Source: Flavobacterium sp. MFBS3-15 (lineage in GTDB: Bacteria > Bacteroidota > Bacteroidia > Flavobacteriales > Flavobacteriaceae). From it: a stretch of DNA of 64,000 nucleotides. Position numbers and translations under genes: made by a program. The notes under the pieces were generated by a model. That model was not told where the DNA came from. It searched no databases and saw only the letters and a program-made list of their open reading frames with translations. The stretch is taken from NCBI RefSeq assembly GCF_026107645.2, contig NZ_JAPCHV010000003.1, positions 62,001-126,000 of the forward strand. The letters are read 5' to 3'. The first letter of the stretch is position 1. Every line of letters begins with the position of its first letter. Below, one piece after another: positions 1-8,890 of this stretch.

Positions 1-430
1 CGAGCCGTGCGGCGAGTATCAGTTCCACCACCTTCTCGAGGTAGCTGCGTTCTTTGCCCTCGCGCGAAAGGCGTATCACCTGCTGCGTGAGCGTACTGCC
101 TCCGCGCACCACCTTTCCGGCATCATGGTTTTGCTTCATGGCCTTTACTATCGCCACGGGATTAAACCCCGGATGGTAATAAAAATGCTGGTCCTCAAAA
201 TGCACAATGCACTGCCGGAACTTATACGGCACACTGTCCTGCGCCGGGAAACGCCATTGCCCGTCCTTTGCGATGCGAGCCGCAAGGAGGTCGCCCTGCG
301 CGCTTTCAATCACCGTGGAGTACGGGTTTTCGAACAGCTTTCGCGGTAAGGAAAAGTAGAAGGCGATTAGGAATATGAGGGTTATGATAATCCTTGCCTT
401 GTTATCTTTAATCCAATGGGGGATTTTCAT
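1..430 (-). CDS. pbpC: Penicillin-binding protein 1C, N-terminal part (cut by window edge)
   Basis: The visible 143 residues begin MKIPHWIKDNKAR, followed by one hydrophobic segment (about residues 14-28, an inner-membrane anchor) and the start of a GT51 peptidoglycan glycosyltransferase domain. That domain shows the pattern FEDQHFYYHPGFNP, with the catalytic Glu in the ED pair, and then GGSTLTQQVIRL. PBP1C-type enzymes polymerise glycan strands in the periplasm. The alpha-2-macroglobulin gene lies upstream on the same strand, the classic pbpC/A2M pairing also known from E. coli (pbpC-yfhM). The toxin-antitoxin remnant sits between the two here, so they are probably not directly co-transcribed. 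The transpeptidase domain lies beyond the window. ATG at 430 was chosen because it places the charged N-terminus directly before the membrane anchor. Confidence 0.9.
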   Translation of the reverse strand, partial: MKIPHWIKDNKARIIITLIFLIAFYFSLPRKLFENPYSTVIESAQGDLLAARIAKDGQWRFPAQDSVPYKFRQCIVHFEDQHFYYHPGFNPVAIVKAMKQNHDAGKVVRGGSTLTQQVIRLSREGKERSYLEKVVELILAARL

Positions 431-440
431 CAAAAGATAT

Positions 441-741
441 TTAATAAGTCTTAGGAACGCGACTCGTATGACGCACAGAGATAATGTACATAACTTCTTC
501 TATTTTGTAAGATATCCTGTAGTGAAAAATCTCATAAGCGCGGATACTTCCGTCATTGAATGATTTATATATATCCAAAGGATAAATTTCAGGGCTGATT
601 TTCAATATCAAAGATGATCTTTTAACCTGAACAATGACGCTATTAGCTATCTTTACGGATTTTGTAGTATTGTAGATATATTCATATTATGTCACCCAGC
701 TCTTGTAAAGCTCTATGTGTCCATACTATCTTTTTCCCCAT
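441..741 (-). pseudogene. Frameshifted ParE/RelE-type toxin
   Basis: Reading from ATG 741, which overlaps the antitoxin end, gives MGKKIVWTHRALQELGDII and then a TGA. Shifting by one base at the ataatatgaatat stretch (about 686-692) restores EYIYNTTKSVKIAN and continues to a C-terminus with YRISYKIEEVMYIISVRHTSR before TAA at 441. The span is 301 nt, exactly one base more than a 99-codon gene, so a single inserted base explains the break. The restored length, the N-terminal W-T-x-x-A-xx-EL pattern and the C-terminal VRHTSR pattern fit ParE/RelE-family toxins. As written, the gene cannot make a full toxin. A sequencing error is the alternative. Confidence 0.75.
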
Positions 742-992
742 CTTTTGATAATTTCATCTACTTCCTCCTCGGTAAAAACATCATTGCTTTTTATTTGTTC
801 CAATGAAATATCTAATTCCCTGTTGTATTGCTCAATAGACATCGGTTCCGATGCTATTGGAAGCCTTGTGTGGTGATATGTTTCGATCGCATCTTCCACA
901 ATTTTTAGCAAAACCTCATCTGCGTCAGTAATTTCCCTTAGGAGTTTTTCTCTTAATCTGTAAGCTTCCATAACAATTGCATTGATTATCAA
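726..992 (-). CDS. Antitoxin of a ParE/RelE-type toxin-antitoxin pair
   Basis: This is an acidic 88-residue protein, or about 81 if Met8 is the true start. It has helical segments and the pattern SIEQYNRELDISLEQI followed by FTEEEVDEIIKRWG, which is typical of small Bacteroidota antitoxins encoded just ahead of RelE/ParE toxins. Its stop overlaps the start of the downstream toxin frame by 16 bases, the usual coupled antitoxin-toxin arrangement. The toxin partner is frameshifted, so the antitoxin may be a surviving orphan. No DNA-binding fold can be named with certainty. The family call rests on length, acidity, pattern and the partner. Confidence 0.7.
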   Translation of the reverse strand: MIINAIVMEAYRLREKLLREITDADEVLLKIVEDAIETYHHTRLPIASEPMSIEQYNRELDISLEQIKSNDVFTEEEVDEIIKRWGKR

Positions 993-1055
993 ATATACAA
1001 ATAATTAAAGCACCGTGTCATTTCAAGAAAGAAGGATGACACGGTACTCAATATC

Positions 1056-4000
1056 TTACTTCACCACCTGTACCCATTGCCCCTTAGTCCTTGCCAGGAA
1101 CGAGTTGTCGTACATCGCCTCGCACTGCACGCCCGGCAGGTAGTAGCTGCCCGGGTAGGACGCGTTGAGCAAGATGCGGAACACCTTTGTCTCATTGTGC
1201 TTCAGCGAGAAGTAGAAGTTCGTCCTGTCGTCGCGGATGTCGGTATAATCTACCTTGTTCTCGGCAAAACTGCCGAAGTCGGTAAACCTCGTGTTCACGA
1301 TCTCCCAGCCCGACGGGATGATCTGCGTAAGCGCCACATTATCCACACTTTCGCCCTTGGTATTGCTTATAGTCACCTCGGCTACAAACTCCGTACCCTG
1401 CGCCAGCGACGACGGGTTGATCACCTTGCCGCCCCTGTCCTTAAACACAATGCCGGTCCTCACGCCTCGTTCTTCGGTTTGCTCCTGGCCTACAGGCAGT
1501 ATGCCGCTGTACACCACCTTCACATATAGTGTACCCTGCTTGTTGTTTCTGAGGGTCACGCTGTTGTTGGCGCTTAACTCCAGGGCCCTGTCGGCAAAGG
1601 TTTTATTCGTCTTGATTGCCTGCGTTTTTCCTTTGTTCGTATAGGTTATGTCGATGCCTTTCGGCCCGTTCGACTGTGCAAATTTCGACATCGCATACAG
1701 GCAGTAGGCCGTGGTTTGCGTGCTCATCCATTTGTTGGATGACATCTGCTGTGCCAGCTTGTTCGCCATCGCAAAGGCCTTTTCCTTTTGGCCCAAAACG
1801 ATGAGCGTTTCCAGTGCCATGGCACGGTTGCGCTCCGGCGATCCATAGTAATAGTAGCTGTATTCGCTGTCGTCTTCCAATACGCTTTGGTTCAGTAACG
1901 ACTGTCCCGTGCTCTTCTGCCCGGCGATTGCGTAGGCCGCGGCCAGCCTCAGTTTCGACTCGTTCGAGATGCCATGCGTTTCCCTCAGCCTGTTCATGGA
2001 CGACAGGTCCGGTGAACCTGCCAATGCCAATGTATACAGTCGGTAGGCCTGCGCAAAATCGTTGTGGTAACCCTGGGCGTACCGCCACTGCCTGGCGTTT
2101 TTCTGCTGGTATTGCAGCCATTGTTTCTTCATGTTCAGCGGCAGCGCATAGCCTTTCTTCTCAGCTTCCACAAGGAAATGTCCGGCGTAGCTCGAGCCCC
2201 AGTCGTCCGGGTTGCCCTGTCCCGGCCAGTAGGCAAAGCCGCCATCGGCTACCTGGAATTGTGACAGTTTTTGTATTCCTGCTGTAATGTTCTTCTGTAT
2301 TTTGGTTTTGCGCGCCAGGTCAATATCGGCTATGTCGGCCAGATAGAGTTGCGGGAACACGCCCGATGTGGTTTGCTCCACGCAGCCGTGCGGGTACTGT
2401 ATCAGGTAATCCAGCCTGCGGTTGAAGTCGATTGACGGGAACGACGACACCTCCAGCCCGGCTTTGTTGCTGCCGGCCACGCCAAACGAGGCCCAGTCGA
2501 TCCTGCCCGACTGCCCCGGTTCGAGTACGATTTCCTTATAGGTGGTCGTAACCGGGTTCGGGTTCATGATATCGAGCTCCACATCGTAGCTTGCCTTTTC
2601 CTTACCCGATGTCGCAGTGACGGTTACCTTACCGATGCCTGTAAGGTCGGCCACTTCCAAATCGAAGTATGCCACCTTCTCGTCCGGCCTGGCAAAACTT
2701 ACGCTTTGTGTCGACTTGCCGATAACCCTGAAACCGTTGTTGGCCTTTACCTGCAAGGTCACGTTCTTCACATGGTTTTCCATGGCGAATACGGTTACCG
2801 GAAGCGTCACTTTTTCCTTCGGCGTTACCTTCCTCGGAAGCGAGGCCAGGAGCATCAGCGGGCTGCGAACCGGCGTTGTTTTTTCGGCCATGCCGTAGGC
2901 ATCCATGTCGGCATTCGCGGCCACCACCATCGTCCGTACCGAGCCTACATATTTCGGCAGCTTAATTTCGTGTACCCTGGTCTGGCCTGCGCCAATGGTA
3001 TACGGCCCAAGGTAGATCACGACAGGCTTGAAACGGTTGGCCTTCTTGGCCTTGCCGCCGCCCATGTCGGCGTCACCCCCAATGCTGAATACCTGGTTTA
3101 CCTGACCGCCATACGCGCCTATCACGTCGTCATAAATGTCCCATGTTTTCACGCCCAATGCCTCTTTTGCATAGAAGCTGTCCCACGCATTCGGGGTCTT
3201 AAAGCGGGTCAGGTCAAGCAGCCCGTCATCCACAATGGCAATGGTATAGGTCATCGCCTTTCCGTTATTCTCGCCCACTTTTATCGTGGTTTTTTGCTCC
3301 GGTTTCAATACGGCGGGCATGGTTATCTGCGGCTGCAGTATTGTATTTTTGTCCACCACTTCTATCGGCACGATGCCATACAGGCGTATCGGCGAGTCGT
3401 TCAAAGTCGTTGCGTGCGGCTGTATCAGCGTGATGTGTATGTACACATTCGGTGCCAGATCCGGCGTTATCGGGATGGTTACTTTCGTTTCTTCTTTTTG
3501 TGTCGGAGCCCAGTAGGTTTTCACTACTTTCGACCCGTTTTCCAGCGATACCAGGGCCCTGCCGCCCTCGCTCGACGGGAATGATATCGTGGCTTTTTCG
3601 CCTACGGCATATTTCTCCTTGTCGGTGGCAAACATCAGCATGGCCGCCTCTTCGCCGCCGTTGCCACGCGAACGCCCGGACCACGACGGGTAGTCGATAA
3701 GCACCGTTTCGCCTGTAGAGTGGCCCCCTTCCAAGTCGGTAACACGCACCAGGTAGCGGCCCCATTCCTCCTCGTCGGCAGTAAAGGTGAAGTTGCCTTT
3801 TCCGGAACCATCAGTAACGATCTGCCTTGCAAATACCGGCGTATTCGAAGTTGCCGAACTGTAGCTGGACACATCATCGTTCGAGGCATCCCACCACCAG
3901 CGCCAGTCTACCTTATATATTTTTATCTCGAGCCTGCGCCCGGCTTTGGCCTGTCCTTTGTCGTTTACGGTAGCCACCTCAAACCTGTTGGATTTGCCTG

Positions 4001-6614
4001 TTTCCAGCATGCCGTATTTGTTGGGCTGCGGTTTTTTGAGCCCCACATACGTTTCATAAGGCGAGTAGCTTGCGGTTACCACATCGGTGCTTACATCCCC
4101 GCCTTTTTCGTAGGCTTTGGTGATGATGGCTGCCTTCAGCATGCCCGGCGCACGCGACTCCAGGCGTGGCTGGAGTGTTACCGTGGCATTACCGTTGCCG
4201 TCCGTTTTACCGGAATAAACATTCACTTCTTCCGAGCTGAAACTTTGGGTAGGGTCGTCAAACACGTAGTTGAAGTAGTTTTTGAATTCCGTTTTCTGCT
4301 TCAGGAATTTGGCCTGCATCTCCAGTTTCAGGTCTTTGGCCACCGCGCCGTGCAGCCATGCTACCTGTACCGTACCCGTATTTTGGGCCGATGCCAGTAT
4401 GGTTTTCCCCTCCAGGCTGTTCTTTATCTTCAGCCTGTTGGGCTTGATGGTCTCGATCTTGATCGATTTGTAAAAATGCGCCCCACCGACCGATACCATC
4501 GCCTCCCAGTTGCCCGTAGGCGCGGCCTGCTGTGTAGGGACCACGAACTTAAAGTGGTTTTTACGGTCGTAGGTCTGCATGGCCTGGTACATCATCTTGC
4601 CATTCGGGTCGCTCAGCTTCAGCTTTATCGGGTGCGATGGCGGCAATTTGGCCTCCTTGTCGTTCAGGATAAAGCCAATGAACAGGGTATCACCCGGGCG
4701 CCATACGCCCCTCTCGCCATAGATGTAGCCCTTGAGCCCTTTTTGCAGTTCGGTGCCGTCCACGTCGTAGTTGCTCAGCGAAAGCGAGTTGCCGTCCGAA
4801 AGCTTTACATAGGTGGTATTCGTACCTTTTTTAATGATGGCGAAAAACGGCTTTTTGTCCGAATTCAGCATGAGTATCCCCTCACTGTTGGTCGTTCCAG
4901 AAGCGAGTTTTTGCCTTTGGTAATTGAACAATTCCACGCTTGCCCCCGCTTCCGGTTGGGTGGTGGTAATGCTGGTCACCGCAAAGAAAAAGCTGTCGTT
5001 TTTGCCCTTCTTGGCAATCACGCCCAGGTCGCTCGCCAGTACGTTGGTCTCGATCTGCCTGTCGTAAAAATATGAGTTGCTGCACGGGTTTTCGCGCTCC
5101 TGCCAGTCGTAATCGTAGTAGTAATAGTCGTTGTCGCCGTCGTCGTATACCGAGAAGTCTTCCTCTTCGTCCTCCTCATCTTCTTCCGGCTCTTCGCTCT
5201 GCTGTGAGGTGTCGCTTTCGTCGCATTTGTATAGCGAATAGGCCTTTTTCATCGACATCTCGATGTGGTAGATTGCGCCCGGTTCCGGTTTGATTATCTT
5301 GGAAAGGTCGAGCGCAAAAGAGTTCCATTTGCCGTAATTCAGCGTTTTATTGGTATTCAGCACCAGTTTGGTTTTCGCTACCGGAAGCGCGACGTTACGC
5401 AGGCCATAGCCGCTTTCTATCTCATTGTCCTGCAGGAACTGCATCACGTTGTTCTCGAATATGCGGTACACCTTCACATCCACGGCGCTCAGGTTGACCG
5501 CCTGGAAGTTGATTTTGAGGTTGCTCGATGCCGGCAGTATCGTACCGCTTTTCAGGAATTTTACCTGTGGCTTCAGCTGCTCGAATACCACATTTTCCTT
5601 GTGGGTAACCTTGGTTTTAAAGCCGTCTTGGCTTTCAATGCCCTGGAATATCTCGATGGAATACATCCCGTTCAGCGGATCCGGGAAGAACACTTTCAGC
5701 AGGTTGCCGTCTACAGCATATTTGAGGTTTTTAACGTCGTCCACTACGGTTATGCCGGTGTCATTTTCCTCGCCTGCCTGAAGAAAATGCTGTACTGCCA
5801 CAAGCCCGGAAAAATCCTGGTCGCGGCGTACAGGGTCGGAAAAATTGATGAGCAGTGTTTGGTTATCGCTCTCCGAGGCCTGTAAATTCAGCACCTTGAA
5901 GTTATCCTTGCCGGGGATGTCAAATTCGTCCGAACCTTCTGTCTCTATGTCGAAAGGCTTGCCGTTCCAGAAGATTTTCACCTTGCTGTCGTGGGCCTTG
6001 CGCTGTATGCTGTCGATGACAAAGCCAAACTCGCTGCCGCCTGCCGCGCTGCCTTCAAAGCGTACGGGCAGTTTTTTGCCTTCCTGTTCAGCTGTTACCA
6101 GCTTTTTGGCGATGGCCATGTCGAGGTAGTCGCTGGATTTCAGGTTCGCGTTCAGGTACTGCCAGTCACGATTATAGGATTGCAGGTCGCGGGTAACCAC
6201 AAGGAAGTCCTGCTTTTGCGTCTTTACCCGAAAGTTGAAATCGGCCAGGTTTTCCGGCACGTTCATGAATTTGGAGAGGTGCAGCGTCACATAATATTCG
6301 GTGTCCTGCTCCAGCCTTTTGGTGGGGCGGAAGGCAAGAATATTGCCTTCGAGGAAAAATACCTTGCCGTCAACCTTTGGGGAAACCGAGAAGTAATTGC
6401 CGTCGATCTCCTGGCCCACCTGCCATCCTTTTTTAGCGGAAGCAAGCCCCACCTGTATGTCGGCCTTAGTTGAAATGATACCCGATGAAAAGCTGGAAAT
6501 GTACTCCCTGTATAGGGTAAAGTCTGAATCAAAATCTTTACCTGATTTTTTGGAGCAGGAATGCAGGATCAGTGTGATAACTGTGAGGTACAGCACCAGT
6601 TTCATGGTTTTCAT
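1056..6614 (-). CDS. Alpha-2-macroglobulin family lipoprotein with thioester motif
   Basis: This 1852-residue protein starts with a lipoprotein signal (lipobox LHSC, Cys20), which anchors it in a membrane facing the periplasm or surface. Features in order: N-terminal macroglobulin-like domains; a strongly acidic, Tyr/Asp-rich stretch near residues 471-505; an MG2-type domain around 625-735 with ERGVWRPGDT; a bait-region/A2M segment with a Gly-rich loop (GGDADMGGGK) and the following SVRTMVVAANADM; and the thioester motif CVEQ at 1411-1414 inside YPHGCVEQTTSG. After it come the alpha-helical thioester domain and a C-terminal receptor-like domain. Bacterial A2Ms trap proteases that attack the envelope and often pair with PBP1C, as seen just downstream. 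An intact CxEQ implies a working covalent trap. ATG 6614 or 6605 (MKLVLY) would both keep the signal. Confidence 0.93.
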   Translation of the reverse strand: MKTMKLVLYLTVITLILHSCSKKSGKDFDSDFTLYREYISSFSSGIISTKADIQVGLASAKKGWQVGQEIDGNYFSVSPKVDGKVFFLEGNILAFRPTKRLEQDTEYYVTLHLSKFMNVPENLADFNFRVKTQKQDFLVVTRDLQSYNRDWQYLNANLKSSDYLDMAIAKKLVTAEQEGKKLPVRFEGSAAGGSEFGFVIDSIQRKAHDSKVKIFWNGKPFDIETEGSDEFDIPGKDNFKVLNLQASESDNQTLLINFSDPVRRDQDFSGLVAVQHFLQAGEENDTGITVVDDVKNLKYAVDGNLLKVFFPDPLNGMYSIEIFQGIESQDGFKTKVTHKENVVFEQLKPQVKFLKSGTILPASSNLKINFQAVNLSAVDVKVYRIFENNVMQFLQDNEIESGYGLRNVALPVAKTKLVLNTNKTLNYGKWNSFALDLSKIIKPEPGAIYHIEMSMKKAYSLYKCDESDTSQQSEEPEEDEEDEEEDFSVYDDGDNDYYYYDYDWQERENPCSNSYFYDRQIETNVLASDLGVIAKKGKNDSFFFAVTSITTTQPEAGASVELFNYQRQKLASGTTNSEGILMLNSDKKPFFAIIKKGTNTTYVKLSDGNSLSLSNYDVDGTELQKGLKGYIYGERGVWRPGDTLFIGFILNDKEAKLPPSHPIKLKLSDPNGKMMYQAMQTYDRKNHFKFVVPTQQAAPTGNWEAMVSVGGAHFYKSIKIETIKPNRLKIKNSLEGKTILASAQNTGTVQVAWLHGAVAKDLKLEMQAKFLKQKTEFKNYFNYVFDDPTQSFSSEEVNVYSGKTDGNGNATVTLQPRLESRAPGMLKAAIITKAYEKGGDVSTDVVTASYSPYETYVGLKKPQPNKYGMLETGKSNRFEVATVNDKGQAKAGRRLEIKIYKVDWRWWWDASNDDVSSYSSATSNTPVFARQIVTDGSGKGNFTFTADEEEWGRYLVRVTDLEGGHSTGETVLIDYPSWSGRSRGNGGEEAAMLMFATDKEKYAVGEKATISFPSSEGGRALVSLENGSKVVKTYWAPTQKEETKVTIPITPDLAPNVYIHITLIQPHATTLNDSPIRLYGIVPIEVVDKNTILQPQITMPAVLKPEQKTTIKVGENNGKAMTYTIAIVDDGLLDLTRFKTPNAWDSFYAKEALGVKTWDIYDDVIGAYGGQVNQVFSIGGDADMGGGKAKKANRFKPVVIYLGPYTIGAGQTRVHEIKLPKYVGSVRTMVVAANADMDAYGMAEKTTPVRSPLMLLASLPRKVTPKEKVTLPVTVFAMENHVKNVTLQVKANNGFRVIGKSTQSVSFARPDEKVAYFDLEVADLTGIGKVTVTATSGKEKASYDVELDIMNPNPVTTTYKEIVLEPGQSGRIDWASFGVAGSNKAGLEVSSFPSIDFNRRLDYLIQYPHGCVEQTTSGVFPQLYLADIADIDLARKTKIQKNITAGIQKLSQFQVADGGFAYWPGQGNPDDWGSSYAGHFLVEAEKKGYALPLNMKKQWLQYQQKNARQWRYAQGYHNDFAQAYRLYTLALAGSPDLSSMNRLRETHGISNESKLRLAAAYAIAGQKSTGQSLLNQSVLEDDSEYSYYYYGSPERNRAMALETLIVLGQKEKAFAMANKLAQQMSSNKWMSTQTTAYCLYAMSKFAQSNGPKGIDITYTNKGKTQAIKTNKTFADRALELSANNSVTLRNNKQGTLYVKVVYSGILPVGQEQTEERGVRTGIVFKDRGGKVINPSSLAQGTEFVAEVTISNTKGESVDNVALTQIIPSGWEIVNTRFTDFGSFAENKVDYTDIRDDRTNFYFSLKHNETKVFRILLNASYPGSYYLPGVQCEAMYDNSFLARTKGQWVQVVK

Positions 6615-6914
6615 GGTTGGTTTTGGTTTTCGGTTAACGGATTAATTATGTGGTCCTTATCTGACGCTATAACTAAGAACACATTATAAATATTGTAATA
6701 AAATTACAGAATATTTATAAGGAAAAGTAAAAATTTTCTTAAATATGTAATTTGATGGTTTTCAGAGTATTGCTTAGGTGTTTCCACTCTTTCCCATCAG
6801 TCCTCACCCCAGCCCTCTCAGGTCGCTTCGTCATGCTTCCTCGCGATGACAGAGGGTGACGGTACGTAACACTCCTGCCGGAAATACACTTCGCTATTAA
6901 AAACGTGCTTTTTT

Positions 6915-7011
6915 GTCATTTTGAGCGCAGCGCAGCGGAGCCGAAAAATCTCAGATTACCGCAATTGTGAAGCGGATGTGGAAAGACTGCTTCGTGCCTC
7001 GCAGTGACGGT
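6915..7011. repeat. Composite intergenic repeat, copy 1
   Basis: This element starts gtcattttgagcgcagcg, continues through cggagccgaaaaatctca, and ends with aagactgcttcgtgcctcgc followed by agtgacgg. The same two modules recur in the same order at 8639-8722. It has GC-rich internal symmetry (gcgcagcgcagcg) and lies outside genes, like a small non-autonomous palindromic repeat. Confidence 0.75.
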
Positions 7012-7047
7012 ATTGAAAAAAAGTACGAATGTAAAACGTGATTCTCT

Positions 7048-7179
7048 GTCATTTTGAGCGCAGCGCAGCGGAGTCGAAAGATCTCAGGATATCGTTATTC
7101 CACTTGAGATTTCTCCTATCGTCGAAACCTAACGAAGTGGTTCAGCGAAGCTAAATGACGGAGCGCGTGAAAATGACAG
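7048..7179. repeat. Palindromic intergenic repeat, copy 2
   Basis: The left arm is gtcattttgagcgcagcgca followed by gcggagtcgaaagatctca. A short spacer with tatcgttatt follows, then a right arm beginning tgagatttctcc and ending in tgacag, as at 8758-8852. Here the right arm also carries ttcagcgaagctaaatgac, the reverse complement of the start of the copy at 26264. It ends just downstream of tadA and could act as a 3' hairpin. Confidence 0.7.
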
Positions 7180-7193
7180 ACCCGCGGTCCGTG

Positions 7194-7637
7194 CTACTTC
7201 CTCCTTTGCTTGAAAAAATCCTTAACCAGGTTACCGCATTCTTCCTCCATGATACCGCTTTTCACTACGGTTTTCGGGTGTAGTTTTCCTCCCATGGCAC
7301 GGTAGCCGCGCTGGTCATCCGCAGCGCCAAAAACCACTTTGGAAATCTGGCTCCAGTACAAGGCCCCGGCGCACATCTGGCAGGGCTCGAGGGTAACGTA
7401 GAGGGTACAGCCCGTAAGGTATTTCCCTCCCAGGAAATTGGCCGCCGAGGTAATGCCCTGCATCTCGGCATGGGCAGTCACGTCGTTGAGCATTTCGGTA
7501 AGGTTATGGGTACGGGCAATGACCTTGTTATCTACCACGATGACGGCTCCCACGGGTATTTCGCCCTTATCAAAGGCGGCCTGCGCCTCCTGAAAGGCTT
7601 TTTTCATGAAATACTCGTCGGTGAAAATGTTTTCCAT
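7194..7637 (-). CDS. tadA: tRNA-specific adenosine deaminase TadA
   Basis: This 147-residue CDA-fold enzyme converts wobble adenosine 34 of tRNA-Arg(ACG) to inosine in the cytoplasm. The zinc-binding catalytic set is intact: H56-A-E58 in TAHAEMQ, with Glu58 as proton shuttle, and P85-C86-x-x-C89 in LEPCQMCAG. The N-terminal FMKKAFQEAQAAFDKGEIPVG is typical of the family and the length is normal. A TAnnTTTG promoter-like motif (reverse strand, about 7644-7651) lies a few bases upstream of the ATG, so the leader would be very short. The gene stands alone, flanked by repeats. Confidence 0.95.
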   Translation of the reverse strand: MENIFTDEYFMKKAFQEAQAAFDKGEIPVGAVIVVDNKVIARTHNLTEMLNDVTAHAEMQGITSAANFLGGKYLTGCTLYVTLEPCQMCAGALYWSQISKVVFGAADDQRGYRAMGGKLHPKTVVKSGIMEEECGNLVKDFFKQRRK

Positions 7638-7726
7638 AGGGCAAAAATACGATTATAGATGAAATTTGCGAGGAAGCATATCATTTACCACAAGTACAGC
7701 GTTATACCTTTACAAACCATACCATT

Positions 7727-7987
7727 ATGAAACACTACCTGATTGCTTTTTCGCTTGTTTCCGGACTGATTTTCCTGAGCTGCGACGATACCGATGCGTC
7801 TTTCCTGAATGAAGCAAATGTTGCCGATAGTCTCGGCCCAAACATCGATTCACTTGTTTATAGCGACAATGTTTACCTCCCTATTGACACTATCTGGGCA
7901 CCGACTGACAGTATTTATTTTCCGATAGATTCCATCACATTTCCCGGCGATACCATTGTAATTGATACCACAGCATTCAACCCATGA
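7727..7987 (+). CDS. Small putative lipoprotein of unknown function
   Basis: This 86-residue protein has a signal peptide and lipobox FLSC (Cys19), followed by DDTDAS. The mature part is acidic and Pro/Asp/Ile-rich with imperfect repeats of the form PIDTIWAPTDSIYFPIDSIT, suggesting an extended beta or disordered surface protein. It overlaps the next gene by four bases (ATGA), so the two are translationally coupled and probably form one operon. No known family is recognised. Confidence 0.7.
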   Translation: MKHYLIAFSLVSGLIFLSCDDTDASFLNEANVADSLGPNIDSLVYSDNVYLPIDTIWAPTDSIYFPIDSITFPGDTIVIDTTAFNP

Positions 7988-8610
7988 GCCACCGCATCTC
8001 CATCCCAAAACCCTGCCACGAAGACTGGAATGCGATGACACCCAATGAGCAGGGACGTTTCTGCGGGCTTTGCGCCAAAACCGTAACCGACTTTACAGGC
8101 ATGAGCGCATCGGAAATTCAAAGCTACCTGCTCGAAAACAGTGGGACAAAGGTGTGTGGGCGGTTTAAGTCGACCCAACTGGACACTATCACCATTACCA
8201 TCCCCGAAAGGGTGCTGTATTCGCAGACGAAGTTCAGGAATATCTTTCTTTTGGCGCTACTCCTAACGATGGGCACAACGCTATTCAGCTGCAAAGACAA
8301 GAATCAGACGATCGGGGAGATACAGATAGTAAAACAGGACAATACAGCTACAGTAATTGACAGCGTAAAACCCGCGTGCAATGATAAGCATGTGCTTGGT
8401 AATGCCGTACGCGATTCAACCAATTCTGTTGAGGTAAAAATGCCGGAATTCCATTTAACCGGTGCCGTTGCGGTCGACCCTGTACCACCACGATTGGATA
8501 GGCATACACTTGTTGGAGAAGTCACCCCTATAGTTGAGAAAGATTCGGTACCTGTCAAAAACAAGGAGGTCCATCTTACCGGATTAACCAGAATAGATAC
8601 TATCCCGTAG
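7984..8610 (+). CDS. Membrane protein with N-terminal cysteine motif
   Basis: This 208-residue protein begins ISIPKPCHEDWNAMTPNEQG followed by RFCGLCAKTVTDFT, with Cys11, Cys27 and Cys30. The pattern recurs in uncharacterised Bacteroidota proteins and looks like a small metal- or redox-active knuckle. One transmembrane segment (about residues 85-103, ending in LFSC) follows. The C-terminal half is low-complexity and carries two related segments, EFHLTGAVAVDPVP and EVHLTGLTRIDTIP. The knuckle domain would face the cytoplasm and the tail the periplasm. Coupling to the upstream lipoprotein suggests a joint envelope role. Function unknown. Confidence 0.7.
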   Translation: MSHRISIPKPCHEDWNAMTPNEQGRFCGLCAKTVTDFTGMSASEIQSYLLENSGTKVCGRFKSTQLDTITITIPERVLYSQTKFRNIFLLALLLTMGTTLFSCKDKNQTIGEIQIVKQDNTATVIDSVKPACNDKHVLGNAVRDSTNSVEVKMPEFHLTGAVAVDPVPPRLDRHTLVGEVTPIVEKDSVPVKNKEVHLTGLTRIDTIP

Positions 8611-8638
8611 AGTCGTCAAATGCAGGGCGGAATTCTGT

Positions 8639-8722
8639 GTCATTTTGATCGCAGCGCCGCGGAGTCGAAAAATCTCAATTTGGTAAGCAAGGAAAGACTG
8701 CTTCGTACCTCGCAGTGACGGT
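8639..8722. repeat. Composite intergenic repeat, copy 3
   Basis: The left module is gtcattttgatcgcagcgcc followed by gcggagtcgaaaaatctca. The right module is aaagactgcttcgtacctcg followed by cagtgacggt. Both match 6915-7011 in the same order, with a spacer shorter by roughly a dozen bases. The element lies between a stop codon and the next palindrome. Confidence 0.75.
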
Positions 8723-8757
8723 GGGGGAAGAAAATCTGAATGTAAACGTATTTCCGT

Positions 8758-8852
8758 GTCATTTTGAGCGCAGCGCAGCGGAGTCGAAAAATCTCATGTT
8801 TTCGTTATTAGGTTGAGATTTCTCCACTCCGCTGCGCTGCGGTCGAAATGAC
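8758..8852. repeat. Long inverted repeat (palindromic element), copy 4
   Basis: The left arm runs gtcattttgagcgcagcgca and then gcggagtcgaaaaatctca. The right arm starts tgagatttctccactccgct and ends ggtcgaaatgac. The reverse complement of the right arm matches the left arm except for a few positions, giving arms of about 39 bases around a loop containing tttcgttatt. The element ends some 25 bases before the dxs promoter. Confidence 0.8.
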
Positions 8853-8877
8853 AGCATGCGAATCCATCCAAATATCG

Positions 8878-8885
8878 TAATTTTG
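8878..8885 (+). promoter_or_regulatory. Predicted -7 promoter element of dxs
   Basis: TAATTTTG matches the Bacteroidota -7 consensus TAnnTTTG. It ends only five bases before the dxs ATG (8891), which would place the transcript start at or next to the start codon. No clear TTTG -33 element is visible upstream, so this rests on one motif. Confidence 0.45.
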
Positions 8886-8890
8886 CCTAC

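Larger units (their letters stand above)
6615..7193. other. Repeat-rich spacer between tadA and the A2M gene
   Basis: No gene is visible in this 579-base spacer. The part next to the A2M start (about 6640-6770) is very AT-rich and presumably holds its promoter. The rest is made of short repeat modules (see the repeats at 6915 and 7048) and a fragment around 6794-6860 beginning tcaccccagccctctc that resembles modules near 61.2 kb. Confidence 0.6.

Noticed and set aside
3720..5075. Open frame of 451 codons on the plus strand (and several others at 2706, 2617, 4282, 5265)
   Set aside because: It lies entirely antisense to the A2M gene, whose protein is full of family motifs; the opposite frame is an artefact of GC-rich codon use.
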